DNA from: Kitasatospora papulosa
Lineage (GTDB): Bacteria; Actinomycetota; Actinomycetes; Streptomycetales; Streptomycetaceae
Assembly (NCBI RefSeq): GCF_000717245.1
Contig: NZ_JNYQ01000013.1
Location: 109,434 to 173,433 of the forward strand
Length of the DNA stretch: 64,000 nucleotides
Direction of reading: 5' to 3'
Shown: in pieces, positions 8,295 through 16,402 of the stretch
Numbering within the stretch: the first letter of the stretch is position 1
How the letters are laid out: each line of letters begins with the position of its first letter
Notes under the pieces: model-generated
Told to the model about the DNA's origin: nothing
Seen by the model: the letters and a program-made list of their open reading frames with translations, nothing else
Databases searched by the model: none
Position numbers and translations under genes: made by a program

Positions 8295-8926
8295 CACGCG
8301 TCACCCTTCTTCACGTGGTCCGACGCGTCCTTCCGTGCGCCGTCCTCGCCCGTCCCGGCGGGGTCCGCGTCCTCCTCGGCCCCTTCCGCGTCCCGTGCGG
8401 ACGCGACCTCGGCCTCGCTCTCGTCGATCAGGCCCGGCGGCGGCGCGATGACGATGCGCTGCTCCTCCAGGTCGATCTCGGTGACGATCTCCTCGACGAA
8501 CGGGATCATCACCTCGCTGCCGTCCGGCCGTTCCACGATGAACAGGTCCTGGGACGGCAGGTGCGAGATCTCGGTGATCCGGCCGATCTCCGTGCCGTCA
8601 CCGAGGACGACGTCGAGGTCCATCAGCTGGTGGTCGTAGAACTCCTCGGGGTCGTCGGGGAGTTCCGCCGGGTCCACCTCGGCGATCAGCAGGGTGTTGC
8701 GCAACGCCTCGGCGGCGCTGCGGTCACGCACGCCCTCGAACCGCAGCAGCAGCCTGCCGCTGTGCACCCGGCCGGTCTCGATCGTCAGCGGCCCGGTCCC
8801 GGCGGGCTCCGTGGCCAGTACGGCCCCGGGTCCGAGCCGCAGCTCGGGCTCGTCGGTGCGCACCTCGACGGTGACCTCGCCCTTGATGCCGTGGGCGCGA
8901 CCGATCCGCGCAACTACCAACTGCAC
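8294..8926 (-). CDS. rimM: ribosome maturation factor RimM
   Basis: RimM assists maturation of the 30S head around S19. Two beta-barrel domains are recognisable: VVARIGRAHGIKGEVTVEVRTDEPE at the N-terminus and the PRC-barrel with YDHQLMDLDVVLGDGTEIGRI and VMIPFVEEIVTEIDLEEQRIVI. The protein (210 residues) is longer than average because of an acidic, alanine-rich tail of about 40 residues (ESEAEVASARDAEGAEEDAD). GTG start with GGGAGAA upstream. It is flanked by the KH-domain gene and trmD, the standard operon order. Confidence 0.94.
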   Translation of the reverse strand: MQLVVARIGRAHGIKGEVTVEVRTDEPELRLGPGAVLATEPAGTGPLTIETGRVHSGRLLLRFEGVRDRSAAEALRNTLLIAEVDPAELPDDPEEFYDHQLMDLDVVLGDGTEIGRITEISHLPSQDLFIVERPDGSEVMIPFVEEIVTEIDLEEQRIVIAPPPGLIDESEAEVASARDAEGAEEDADPAGTGEDGARKDASDHVKKGDA

Positions 8927-9032
8927 GCTACTTCTCCCGATGATCTTCTGCTGAGGAGGCGGTCATGTACGGACGACAAAGGCCGGGGACGGCTCGAAAG
9001 CCCTCCCCGGCCCCGGCCGGTGTTCAACTCTT

Positions 9033-9272
9033 TCAGCGAACCTGGTCCACATCGACGAGGTCGACACGGATTCCACGTCCGCCGATGGCACCCACGACGG
9101 TACGCAGGGCGCGCGCGGTGCGGCCGTTGCGGCCGATCACCTTGCCGAGGTCGTCGGGGTGAACCCGGACCTCGAGCACGCGTCCACGGCGCAGGTCACG
9201 CGAGGCGACCTGCACATCGTCGGGGTTGTCGACGATGCCCTTCACGAGGTGCTCAAGAGCCTCCTCGAGCAC
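9033..9272 (-). CDS. KH-domain RNA-binding protein (KhpA/YlqC family)
   Basis: A 79-residue single KH-domain protein. KhpA/YlqC proteins bind RNA broadly and affect cell division and gene expression in firmicutes; the actinobacterial role is less clear. The diagnostic GxxG-like loop is in DDLGKVIGRNGRTARALR (about residues 40-57), following EVRVHPD. The GTG start lies two bases after the rpsP stop, so the two are translationally linked, in the conserved rpsP-khpA-rimM-trmD-rplS order. Confidence 0.93.
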   Translation of the reverse strand: MLEEALEHLVKGIVDNPDDVQVASRDLRRGRVLEVRVHPDDLGKVIGRNGRTARALRTVVGAIGGRGIRVDLVDVDQVR

Positions 9273-9274
9273 GC

Positions 9275-9715
9275 TCAGGCCTCGGTCGACTCGGTGGACG
9301 CAGCAGCGTCAGCCGCCTCGTCCGCCTTCTTGTCCGACTTCTTGGCCTTCTGGGTGATGGCCTCACCCTTGGCCTCGTCACCGTCCGTGGACAGGGCCTC
9401 GAACAGGGCGCGCTTGTCAGCCTTGGGCTCCGGCTGCAGCAGCGGCGCGGGGGCCGGGAGGCCCTTGTGGGCCTGCCAGTCACCGGTGAGCTTCAGGATC
9501 GCGAGAACCGGCTCGGTCGGCTGGGCGCCGACGGAGAGCCAGTACTGCGCGCGCTCTGCGTTGACCTCGATGCGCGAGGGGTTCTGCACCGGGTGGTACA
9601 GGCCGATCTCCTCGATGGCCCGGCCGTCACGGCGGGTACGGGAGTCGGCGACGACGATGCGGTAGTGAGGCGAACGGATCTTGCCCAGACGCTTCAGCTT
9701 GATCTTGACTGCCAC
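9275..9715 (-). CDS. rpsP: 30S ribosomal protein S16
   Basis: S16 is a small-subunit assembly protein. The ribosomal core is seen at the N-terminus: VAVKIKLKRLGKIRSPHYRIVVADSRTRRDGRAIEEIGLYHP, then the AQYWLSVGAQPTEPV block. The 146-residue length includes an extra lysine/alanine-rich tail (KKSDKKADEAADAAAS) typical of Streptomyces S16. GTG at 9715 is the start, with AGGAG about 12 bases upstream; the longer open frame to 9874 is not coding. It is the first gene of the trmD-type operon. Confidence 0.95.
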   Translation of the reverse strand: MAVKIKLKRLGKIRSPHYRIVVADSRTRRDGRAIEEIGLYHPVQNPSRIEVNAERAQYWLSVGAQPTEPVLAILKLTGDWQAHKGLPAPAPLLQPEPKADKRALFEALSTDGDEAKGEAITQKAKKSDKKADEAADAAASTESTEA

Positions 9716-9870
9716 GGAAGTGGTGTCTCCTGGTCTCTGACGTGGTTGGGCACAAAAGATGCCACGTGGGGTTGCGGTACTCGGGTGCCCGATGGACGCG
9801 TCAGCCGGAGGAGAGAGGGGTCCTGTGCGACTGTCGAGTACAGCTGACCATTGTGCCACACCGGATGGGG

Positions 9871-10464
9871 TCACCCCACCGCGACCGCCCCTTCCGGGAT
9901 GCGGAAGGGCTTGCCGCAGCCGCCGCAGACGATCGGGGCCTGGGCGAGGACCGACGGGACGACGCGGACGTTGCGCCCGCAGTCGCAGACGGCCTTGACC
10001 CGCACCCCTCCCCCGGACGAGCCGTGCCGTGCGGCGGGACCGCGGAACGAGCGCTTGGTGTCCGCGGCGGTGGCGACGGTGTGCGCCTTGAGCGCGCGCT
10101 GGAGGCGCTCCGCCGTCGGGCGGTACCTGCGTTTGGCCTCGGGATTCAGCGTCACCAACGAGAATCCGCTGCTGGGGTGGGGCTCCTCGGCATGGTCGAG
10201 GCCCAGCTCCTCGGCGATCGCGAGGAAGCGTCGGTTGTGGTAGCGGCCGGCGCGGGAGGTGTCCCGGACACCTCTCGCGGCAGCGATGCCGTGGACTGCC
10301 TCATGGAGCAGCCGTTCGAAGGAGAGCTCGGCGCCACAGGCGGACGAGGACTCTCCGATCAGGGACTCTGGCGCGGCAAGATCGGGCAGCTCGGGGTGGT
10401 ACCGCTGAATGTCGGCCCACGCCTGTGCCAGCTCTGCGGCAAGTACAGGTGGTGTCGTGCTCAC
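9871..10464 (-). CDS. SprT-like HExxH zinc metalloprotease domain protein
   Basis: A 197-residue protein that looks like a small SprT-type metalloprotease. HEAVHG (about residues 54-59) provides the HExxH zinc site and catalytic glutamate. RYHNRRFLAIAEELGL, about 20 residues later, supplies a plausible third ligand histidine. The C-terminus has a zinc-ribbon-like pattern CDCGR...CGGCGKPF. This architecture recalls SprT/Spartan-like proteins, some of which act on DNA-protein crosslinks, but no substrate is known for this one. It is oriented like rpsP and lies upstream of it, with a 155-base spacer, so separate promoters are likely. Confidence 0.72.
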   Translation of the reverse strand: MSTTPPVLAAELAQAWADIQRYHPELPDLAAPESLIGESSSACGAELSFERLLHEAVHGIAAARGVRDTSRAGRYHNRRFLAIAEELGLDHAEEPHPSSGFSLVTLNPEAKRRYRPTAERLQRALKAHTVATAADTKRSFRGPAARHGSSGGGVRVKAVCDCGRNVRVVPSVLAQAPIVCGGCGKPFRIPEGAVAVG

Positions 10465-10984
10465 GTCGTGACAACGAGCCTGAGTGCTCCGGTGTTCCTA
10501 TTCCGGGCCATCCCAAATAATTTGCACGTACCAGTCAGTTGCCCTTGATGCGTCCGGACGAGGGCGGGTGCGCAGATCAGCGGAGAAGTCTCACAGCTCG
10601 CACCAAGGTGGTACGTAGCAACGCGTACGCACCGGCGTGGACGGACGTCCCGCGGGCGACACTACCCGGCACGGAACGGTGGTCGCGCACCGGCCGCGGT
10701 CGTGGGTGACGGCGCTCGACGTGCTGCGCACCGTGTGTCGGGTCACACTGTGTGGGAGCGGGCAGCGGGCGCGCCGTTTTCGGCGCCCGCGCCGGACACG
10801 TGGCGCCGGGGGCGCACGACCGGAGCACGCATGCACTGTCATCCCACCCCGTCCTCCCTCTGGACGGGACCGCCGATGCGGAGTTCTCTGGCATACGGGG
10901 GCTGTGGGCACACATGCACAGCACATAGACATGGGGGACCTCACTCGGGCACGACCGACCTCACGGCGGATTGGGGCGCATTCC
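10465..10984. other. 520-base divergent intergenic region between metalloprotease and methyltransferase genes
   Basis: No convincing gene is present; frames here have mixed third-position composition. The region must hold promoters for the leftward metalloprotease gene and the rightward methyltransferase gene. Two visible elements are a Crp-like dyad at 10733-10748 and a G+C hairpin around 10766-10788 with a TTTT loop (GCGCGCCG-TTTT-CGGCGC). Low-G+C bases around 10507-10520 (CCAAATAATTTGC) may mark a promoter or its upstream element. Confidence 0.5.
10733..10748. promoter_or_regulatory. Crp-like dyad GTGTG-N6-CACAC
   Basis: A perfect inverted repeat GTGTG-tcgggt-CACAC. It also satisfies the GTG-N6-GNCAC pattern that I recall being reported for the Streptomyces cAMP receptor protein. 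It lies about 240 bases before the methyltransferase start and 270 bases before the divergent metalloprotease start. The regulator assignment is inference from pattern only. Confidence 0.4.
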
Positions 10985-11851
10985 ATGACACCTACGCTCG
11001 TCCGGCACCACAGGTACGCGGATTCGTCCGCCCCCGTGGACGCCGGTACCCGCGCCCGTGACTGGGCCGAGATCCAGGAGCGCATGCTGGCACCGCTGTA
11101 CGAGGCGGTGTACGAGCGCCTCGAGGTCGGGGCCGGTACGCGGATGCTCTCCCTCGGCTGCGGTTCCGGGCTCGCCCTGCTGATCGCGGCCTCGCGCGGG
11201 GCACGCGTCACCGGCGTCGACACCGACCGCGAGCGCCTCGCGCTGGCCCGTGAGCGCCTCGCCTCCGACACGGGGCGCGAGGCCGGCCCCGGGCCCGTGG
11301 AGCACCGGGCGAGGCTCCTGGACAGTGTTCCGGCAGCCGCCCCCGACGGGGAGGCCCCGTACAACCTGCTGACCGCGTTCCAGCCGATCGGCTGTGCGGC
11401 CGGGGACTCCGAGGGGCTCGCGCCCGCGCTGGCGTCCGCCGTGCCGCTGGCGGTGCGCGGAGCCACGGTGGTGCTGGCAGGCTGGGGACCGCCGGAGCGC
11501 TGCGCCACCGCGCCCGTGCTGAGGGTCGCGGCGAGGCTCACCGAGTCGACGCGTGCGCCGCGCTCCGGGAGCGGCTGGCGGCCGACCCTGCGGGACGACC
11601 TGGAGGAGGTCGCCGCGCGGGCCGGGCTCAAGCCGGACGGTTCGGGCCGGGTGTCCTGCCCGTTCGGTTACGCGGACGTGGACAGCGCGGTACGCGGCCT
11701 GCTGTCGACCGGTCTCTTCGACGCGGCGGTCCGGGCAACGGACCGTACCCAGGTGGAGAAGGAGGTCGCGGAGGCCCTGCATCCGCATCTGCGGCCCGAC
11801 GGCACGGTGTGGATGCCGAACGTCTTCCGCTACCTGGTGTGTGTGACCTGA
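10985..11851 (+). CDS. class I SAM-dependent methyltransferase
   Basis: A 288-residue protein with the Rossmann-type SAM-binding motif MLSLGCGSGLALLIAASRGARVTGVDTD (about residues 50-77): the GCGSG glycine loop plus the acidic residue at the end of strand 2. The rest is alanine-rich and matches no substrate-specific family I can name. The start at 10985 gives MTPTLVRHHRYAD; an ATG at 10931 is in frame but also lacks a ribosome binding site. It is convergent with ffh, sharing a strong hairpin terminator. Substrate unknown. Confidence 0.8.
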   Translation: MTPTLVRHHRYADSSAPVDAGTRARDWAEIQERMLAPLYEAVYERLEVGAGTRMLSLGCGSGLALLIAASRGARVTGVDTDRERLALARERLASDTGREAGPGPVEHRARLLDSVPAAAPDGEAPYNLLTAFQPIGCAAGDSEGLAPALASAVPLAVRGATVVLAGWGPPERCATAPVLRVAARLTESTRAPRSGSGWRPTLRDDLEEVAARAGLKPDGSGRVSCPFGYADVDSAVRGLLSTGLFDAAVRATDRTQVEKEVAEALHPHLRPDGTVWMPNVFRYLVCVT

Positions 11852-11857
11852 CGGGAA

Positions 11858-11896
11858 CGTGAAGGGGCGCCCCGCCGGGCGGGGCGCCCCTTCACG
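11858..11896. terminator. bidirectional terminator between methyltransferase and ffh
   Basis: A 16-bp perfect stem (CGTGAAGGGGCGCCCC and its complement) with a 7-base loop, located 7 bases after the rightward methyltransferase stop and 16 bases from the leftward ffh stop. It could serve both transcripts. Confidence 0.85.
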
Positions 11897-11911
11897 CGTG
11901 CGGCGGACCGG

Positions 11912-13459
11912 TCAGCCCATGAACTTCTTGAACTCGTCCGGCAGCTCGAAGTTCTTGTCCTCCTGCGCGGGCAGGTTGAACGCGCCGCCTTGGGCCGCCT
12001 GCTCCCGGCGGGCCGCCTCGGCCGCTTCCTCGGCCTTGCGCTTCATCGGGTTGCCGCTCTTGCGCTTGCCCTTGGCCTGCTTGACCTGCTTCTTCTGACG
12101 GCCGGGGCCGCCACCCATGCCGGGCATCCCCGGCATCCCGGGCATGCCTCCGCCCTGGGCCATCTTCGACATCATCTTGCGGGCCTCGAAGAAGCGCTCC
12201 ACGAGGTTCTTCACCGCGGAGACCTCGACACCGGAGCCCTTGGCGATACGGGCCCGGCGCGAGCCGTTGATGATCGTCGGCTCGGCGCGCTCCTTGGGGG
12301 TCATCGACTTGATGATCGCGGCCGTGCGGTCCACGTCGCGCTCGTCGATGTTGTTGATCTGGTCCTTGATCTGCCCCATGCCGGGCAGCATCCCGAGCAG
12401 CTTGGAGATGGAGCCCATCTTCCTGACCTGCTCCATCTGCGCCAGGAAGTCGTCGAGCGTGAAGTCCTTGCCCTTGCTCGACGCCAGCTTGGAGGCCATT
12501 TTGGAGGCCTCTTCCTGGCTGAAGGTCTTCTCCGCCTGCTCGATCAGGGTGAGGAGGTCACCCATGTCGAGGATGCGGGACGCCATGCGGTCGGGGTGGA
12601 AGGCGTCGAAGTCCTCGAGCTTCTCACCGTTCGACGCGAACATGATCTGCTTGCCCGTGACGTGGGCGATCGACAGGGCGGCACCACCGCGGGCGTCACC
12701 GTCGAGCTTGGAGAGCACCACGCCGTCGAAGCCGACGCCGTCGCGGAAGGCCTCGGCGGTGTTGACCGCGTCCTGACCGATCATCGCGTCGACGACGAAG
12801 AGGATCTCGTCGGGGCTGACGGCGTCGCGGATGTCCGCGGCCTGCCGCATCAGCTCCTCGTCGATGCCGAGGCGGCCGGCGGTGTCGACGATGACGATGT
12901 CGTGCACCTTGGCCTTGGCGAACTCGATGGAGTCCTTGGCCACCGCGACCGGGTCGCCCACGCCGTTGCCCGGCTGCGGCGCGTAGACCGCGACACCGGC
13001 GCGCTCGGCGACGACGCTCAGCTGGTTGACGGCGTTGGGGCGCTGGAGGTCGCAGGCGACCAGCAGCGGGGAGTGGCCCTGGGCCTTGAGCCAGAGGCCG
13101 AGCTTTCCGGCGAGGGTGGTCTTACCGGCACCCTGCAGACCGGCGAGCATGATCACGGTGGGCGGGTTCTTGGCGAACCGCAGCCGCCGGGTCTCGCCGC
13201 CGAGGATGCCGACGAGCTCCTCGTTGACGATCTTCACGACCTGCTGGGCGGGGTTCAGCGCCTGGGAGACCTCGGCGCCGCGCGCCCGCTCCTTGATGTT
13301 GGCGATGAACGCGCGGACGACGGGGAGGGCGACATCGGCCTCGAGCAGGGCGATACGGATCTCGCGAGCCGTGGCGTCGATGTCCGCCTCGGACAAGCGG
13401 CCCTTGCCCCTGAGGTTTTTGAAAGTCGCGCTAAGGCGGTCGGAGAGAGTATCGAACAC
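11912..13459 (-). CDS. ffh: signal recognition particle protein Ffh (SRP54)
   Basis: The GTPase of the signal recognition particle, which binds 4.5S RNA and signal sequences and docks with FtsY at the membrane. The NG domain carries P-loop GLQGAGKTT near residue 106, DTAGR near 190 and TKLDGDARGG-type (SKLDGDARGG) near 248. The M domain ends in a methionine-rich segment GGMPGMPGMPGMGGG, the signal-peptide groove. The start is GTG at 13459. Its receptor gene ftsY is encoded about 7 kb away, also on the minus strand. Confidence 0.96.
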   Translation of the reverse strand: MFDTLSDRLSATFKNLRGKGRLSEADIDATAREIRIALLEADVALPVVRAFIANIKERARGAEVSQALNPAQQVVKIVNEELVGILGGETRRLRFAKNPPTVIMLAGLQGAGKTTLAGKLGLWLKAQGHSPLLVACDLQRPNAVNQLSVVAERAGVAVYAPQPGNGVGDPVAVAKDSIEFAKAKVHDIVIVDTAGRLGIDEELMRQAADIRDAVSPDEILFVVDAMIGQDAVNTAEAFRDGVGFDGVVLSKLDGDARGGAALSIAHVTGKQIMFASNGEKLEDFDAFHPDRMASRILDMGDLLTLIEQAEKTFSQEEASKMASKLASSKGKDFTLDDFLAQMEQVRKMGSISKLLGMLPGMGQIKDQINNIDERDVDRTAAIIKSMTPKERAEPTIINGSRRARIAKGSGVEVSAVKNLVERFFEARKMMSKMAQGGGMPGMPGMPGMGGGPGRQKKQVKQAKGKRKSGNPMKRKAEEAAEAARREQAAQGGAFNLPAQEDKNFELPDEFKKFMG

Positions 13460-13580
13460 GGCGCTCGTCGGTCCTCAGGGTCGGGGGCGTGGCAGGTCAG
13501 TCGCCCTCCAGGGTATCCGGACCCCGGAGAACGCAAAGCCCTCGGCCGTTTCTCGTGACGAACGGGCCCGGGCCGGGGGT

Positions 13581-16031
13581 TCAGCCCAGCTCCCGTTCCA
13601 CCTCCCGGGCCACCTGCGCGGCCTGCTCCGGAGCCAGTGGTTCACCGTCCGGGTCCGTGACGTAGAAGGCGTCCACGGCGTTCGCCCCGAGCGTGGAGAC
13701 ATGGGCGCTGCGCACCCTCACCGCGCTCTGCTCCAGCGCGTGCCCGATCCGGTGCAGCAGCCCGGGGGCGTCCTGGGCGCGGACCTCGATGACCGTGGCC
13801 AGGCGTGAGCCCGCGGCGGCGACGGTCACCCTGGGGGGCGGGGCCTTCACTCCACGCCGCCGCGGGTAGGCCGCCTCGCGTTCGGCGAGCCTGGCCCGGA
13901 TGTCCAGGGAGCCGTCCAGGGCGCGTACGAGATCGGTGCGGAGCCTCGCGGCCTGCGGGAGCGAACCGTACTCGGCCGCGACCCGCCAGCTGAGGACCAG
14001 CAGTCCGGCCGTCTCGCCCAGCTCGGTGGGGAGCTCGACGGAGCGGAGGTCGGCGGCGCGCACGGTGAGCCGGTGCAGTGCGAGGACCCCGGCCGCCGCC
14101 GGCAGGACTCCGGGACGGTCGGGCAGGGCGATGAGGAGTTCGACGCCGACGGGTTCGGGTCCGCCGTCCTCGGACGCCGGTTCGGGCCGGGTGCGCAGGG
14201 ACAGGACGGGCTCACCGGTGCGCAGGGCCTCGACGGCGAGGCGTTCCTGCTCGGCGTCGGGGGCGAGCGGTTCGGGGGCGGGCGGTTCCTCGCCGGCGAG
14301 GAGGGCGGCGACACGTTTGACCAGGTCGGCGACGAGGGAGGCCCGCCAGGAGCTCCACGCTGCCGGGCCGGTGGCCAGGGCGTCGGCCTCGGTGAGGGCG
14401 TGCAGGAGTTCCAGGGTCGAGGCGCTGCCCACGGCCGTGGCGACGGAGCGGACGGTCGCGGGGTCGTCGAGGTCGCGCCGGGTGGCGGTGTCGATGAGCA
14501 GCAGGTGGTGTCGCACGAGGGTGGCGACCACGGCGACGTCCTGCTTGTCGAAACCGATGCGCGCGGCCATGTCGCGGGCGATGACCTCGCCCGCCACGGA
14601 GTGGTCCCCGGGCCAGCCCTTGCCGATGTCGTGGAGCAGGGCGGCGATCAGCAGGAGGTCGGGGCGGCCGACGCGGCGGGTGAGGTGGGAGGCGCGGACG
14701 GCCGTCTCGACGAGGTGCCGGTCCACGGTCCAGGTGTGGACGGGGTTGCGCTGCGGCCGGCAGTGCACCCGCTCCCAGTCGGGCAGCAGGCGGGTGATGA
14801 TGCCCTCCGCCTCCAGCGCCTCCCAGACGGCGACGGTGGCCCCGCCGGCGCCGAGGAGGGTGACGAGTTCCTCGCGGGCCCGGGAGGGCCACGGGACGGG
14901 GAGCGGCTGTGCCGCGGTGCCCAGGTGGCGTACGAGGTGGCGGGAGAGCGGCAGCCCCGCCTCCGCCGCCGCGGCGGCGGCCCTGAGGGTGAGCACGGGG
15001 TCGCGTTCGGGGCGGGCGGTGCGCGCGAGGACGACCTCGCCGTCGGCCTCGACCACGCCTTCGGCGAGCGGGGTGCGCTCCGGTGCGGCCTTGGCGCCGC
15101 CGAGGATCGTCCGCAGCCGCGGCCGTGCGGAGCGGGCGCGCAGGACGCGGTTGACCTCGCGCCAGGTGACGTCGGTGGCGTAGGAGACGGTGCGGGCGGC
15201 CTCGTAGACCTGGCGCAGCAGGGCGTCGGCGTCGAGCAGGCCGAGGGCCCCGGCGACCTGGTCCTGCTCCTGCAGGGCGAGGCGGTCGGTGGCCCGGCCG
15301 GTGGTCAGGTGGAGCGCGTCGCGCGCGTCGAGCAGCGTACGGCGGGCTTCCGCGAGGCCTTCGCGAGGGGCGTCCGCGACCCAGGACGCCGCGACGGCGC
15401 GCAGGGCGGTGGCGTCGCGGAGTCCGCCGCGGGCCTCCTTGAGATCGGGCTCCAGCAGGAACTGGAGCTCGCCCATGCGCTCGGCCCGTTCGCGGCAGAG
15501 CTCGTCGAGGGCGGGGAGTCGTTTGGGGGCCTGGTTGCGCCAGTCGGCGAGGACGGTGGTCCGCAGTCCGGCGACGAGGCCGAGGTCTCCGGCGACGGGC
15601 CGCGCGTCGAGCAGTCCGAGCTGGACCTTGAGGTCCTCCCCGGCGGTCCTGCGCGCCTCGCCGGGCGTGCGTACGGAGTGGTCGAGGGCGAGGCCGAGGT
15701 CCCAGACGGGGTACCAGATGCCGTCGGCGAGCGCGGCGACGGCCGCGGCGTCGGCGGTGCCGTCGTGCAGGAGCAGCAGGTCGAGGTCGCTGCGCGGCGA
15801 GAGCTCGCCGCGGCCGTATCCGCCGACGGCGACGAGGGCGGCGCCGCGGACGCCCGCCCTCTCGGCGGCCGTGGTGAACAGCCCGTCGAGCCATGCGTCG
15901 GTGAGCCGGGCCAGGGCGGCACGGCGCGGCGGCCCGGACCGCGCCTCCTGCTGGAGGAGGCGCAGCCGGGCCGCCGCGTAGCCGCTGGGTCCCGAGTCCT
16001 CGGATTCGGTCATCACTTCGGTGCTCGTCAC
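13581..16031 (-). CDS. glnD: PII protein nucleotidyltransferase GlnD
   Basis: GlnD modifies the PII protein GlnK according to nitrogen status; in Streptomyces the modification is adenylylation rather than uridylylation. The nucleotidyltransferase domain shows GGYGRGELSPRSDLDLLLLHDG at about residues 68-89, the HD hydrolase domain LLIAALLHDIGKGWPGDHSV near 460, and two ACT regulatory domains occupy the C-terminal ~180 residues (RPGVLPAAAGVLA; APGLLHRIGHAL). 816 residues, full length. The GTG start is preceded by GGAAAGG. It lies 32 bases after glnK, third in amtB-glnK-glnD. Confidence 0.95.
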   Translation of the reverse strand: MTSTEVMTESEDSGPSGYAAARLRLLQQEARSGPPRRAALARLTDAWLDGLFTTAAERAGVRGAALVAVGGYGRGELSPRSDLDLLLLHDGTADAAAVAALADGIWYPVWDLGLALDHSVRTPGEARRTAGEDLKVQLGLLDARPVAGDLGLVAGLRTTVLADWRNQAPKRLPALDELCRERAERMGELQFLLEPDLKEARGGLRDATALRAVAASWVADAPREGLAEARRTLLDARDALHLTTGRATDRLALQEQDQVAGALGLLDADALLRQVYEAARTVSYATDVTWREVNRVLRARSARPRLRTILGGAKAAPERTPLAEGVVEADGEVVLARTARPERDPVLTLRAAAAAAEAGLPLSRHLVRHLGTAAQPLPVPWPSRAREELVTLLGAGGATVAVWEALEAEGIITRLLPDWERVHCRPQRNPVHTWTVDRHLVETAVRASHLTRRVGRPDLLLIAALLHDIGKGWPGDHSVAGEVIARDMAARIGFDKQDVAVVATLVRHHLLLIDTATRRDLDDPATVRSVATAVGSASTLELLHALTEADALATGPAAWSSWRASLVADLVKRVAALLAGEEPPAPEPLAPDAEQERLAVEALRTGEPVLSLRTRPEPASEDGGPEPVGVELLIALPDRPGVLPAAAGVLALHRLTVRAADLRSVELPTELGETAGLLVLSWRVAAEYGSLPQAARLRTDLVRALDGSLDIRARLAEREAAYPRRRGVKAPPPRVTVAAAGSRLATVIEVRAQDAPGLLHRIGHALEQSAVRVRSAHVSTLGANAVDAFYVTDPDGEPLAPEQAAQVAREVERELG

Positions 16032-16063
16032 CCGGCTGCCTTTCCGTTCACATGGACCGTCGG

Positions 16064-16402
16064 TCAGAGTGCGTCCGGGCCGCGTTCCCCGGTGCGGACG
16101 CGGATCGCGGTGTCGACGGGCACGCTCCAGACCTTGCCGTCACCGATCTTGCCCGTCCGGGCCGCCTTGACGACCACGTCGACGAGCTGTTCGGCGTCCT
16201 CGTCCTCGACGAGCACCTCGATGCGGATCTTCGGGACGAGGTCGACGGTGTACTCGGCTCCACGGTAGACCTCGGTGTGGCCGCGCTGGCGCCCGTAGCC
16301 GCTGGCCTCCGTGACCGTGAGGCCCTGGACGCCGAAGGCCTGGAGGGCCTCCTTGATCTCGTCCAGCCGGTGCGGCTTCACGACTGCGGTGATGAGCTTC
16401 AT
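16064..16402 (-). CDS. glnK: nitrogen regulatory PII protein GlnK
   Basis: A 112-residue trimeric PII signal protein that binds ATP/ADP and 2-oxoglutarate and gates the ammonium channel AmtB. Signature features are KLITAVVKPHRLDEIKEAL, the T-loop GRQRGHTEVYRGAEYTVD with Tyr51 (EYTV) as the modified residue, and the C-terminal TGKIGDGKVWS. The ATG at 16402 overlaps the amtB stop as ATGA, giving coupled translation. GlnD, which modifies it, is encoded next. Confidence 0.97.
   Translation of the reverse strand: MKLITAVVKPHRLDEIKEALQAFGVQGLTVTEASGYGRQRGHTEVYRGAEYTVDLVPKIRIEVLVEDEDAEQLVDVVVKAARTGKIGDGKVWSVPVDTAIRVRTGERGPDAL

Noticed and set aside
10603..10616. AAGGTGGTACGTAG resembling a T-box sequence
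   Set aside because: Only about 10 of 14 positions match the T-box consensus, there is no specifier stem or terminator, and the next gene is a methyltransferase.
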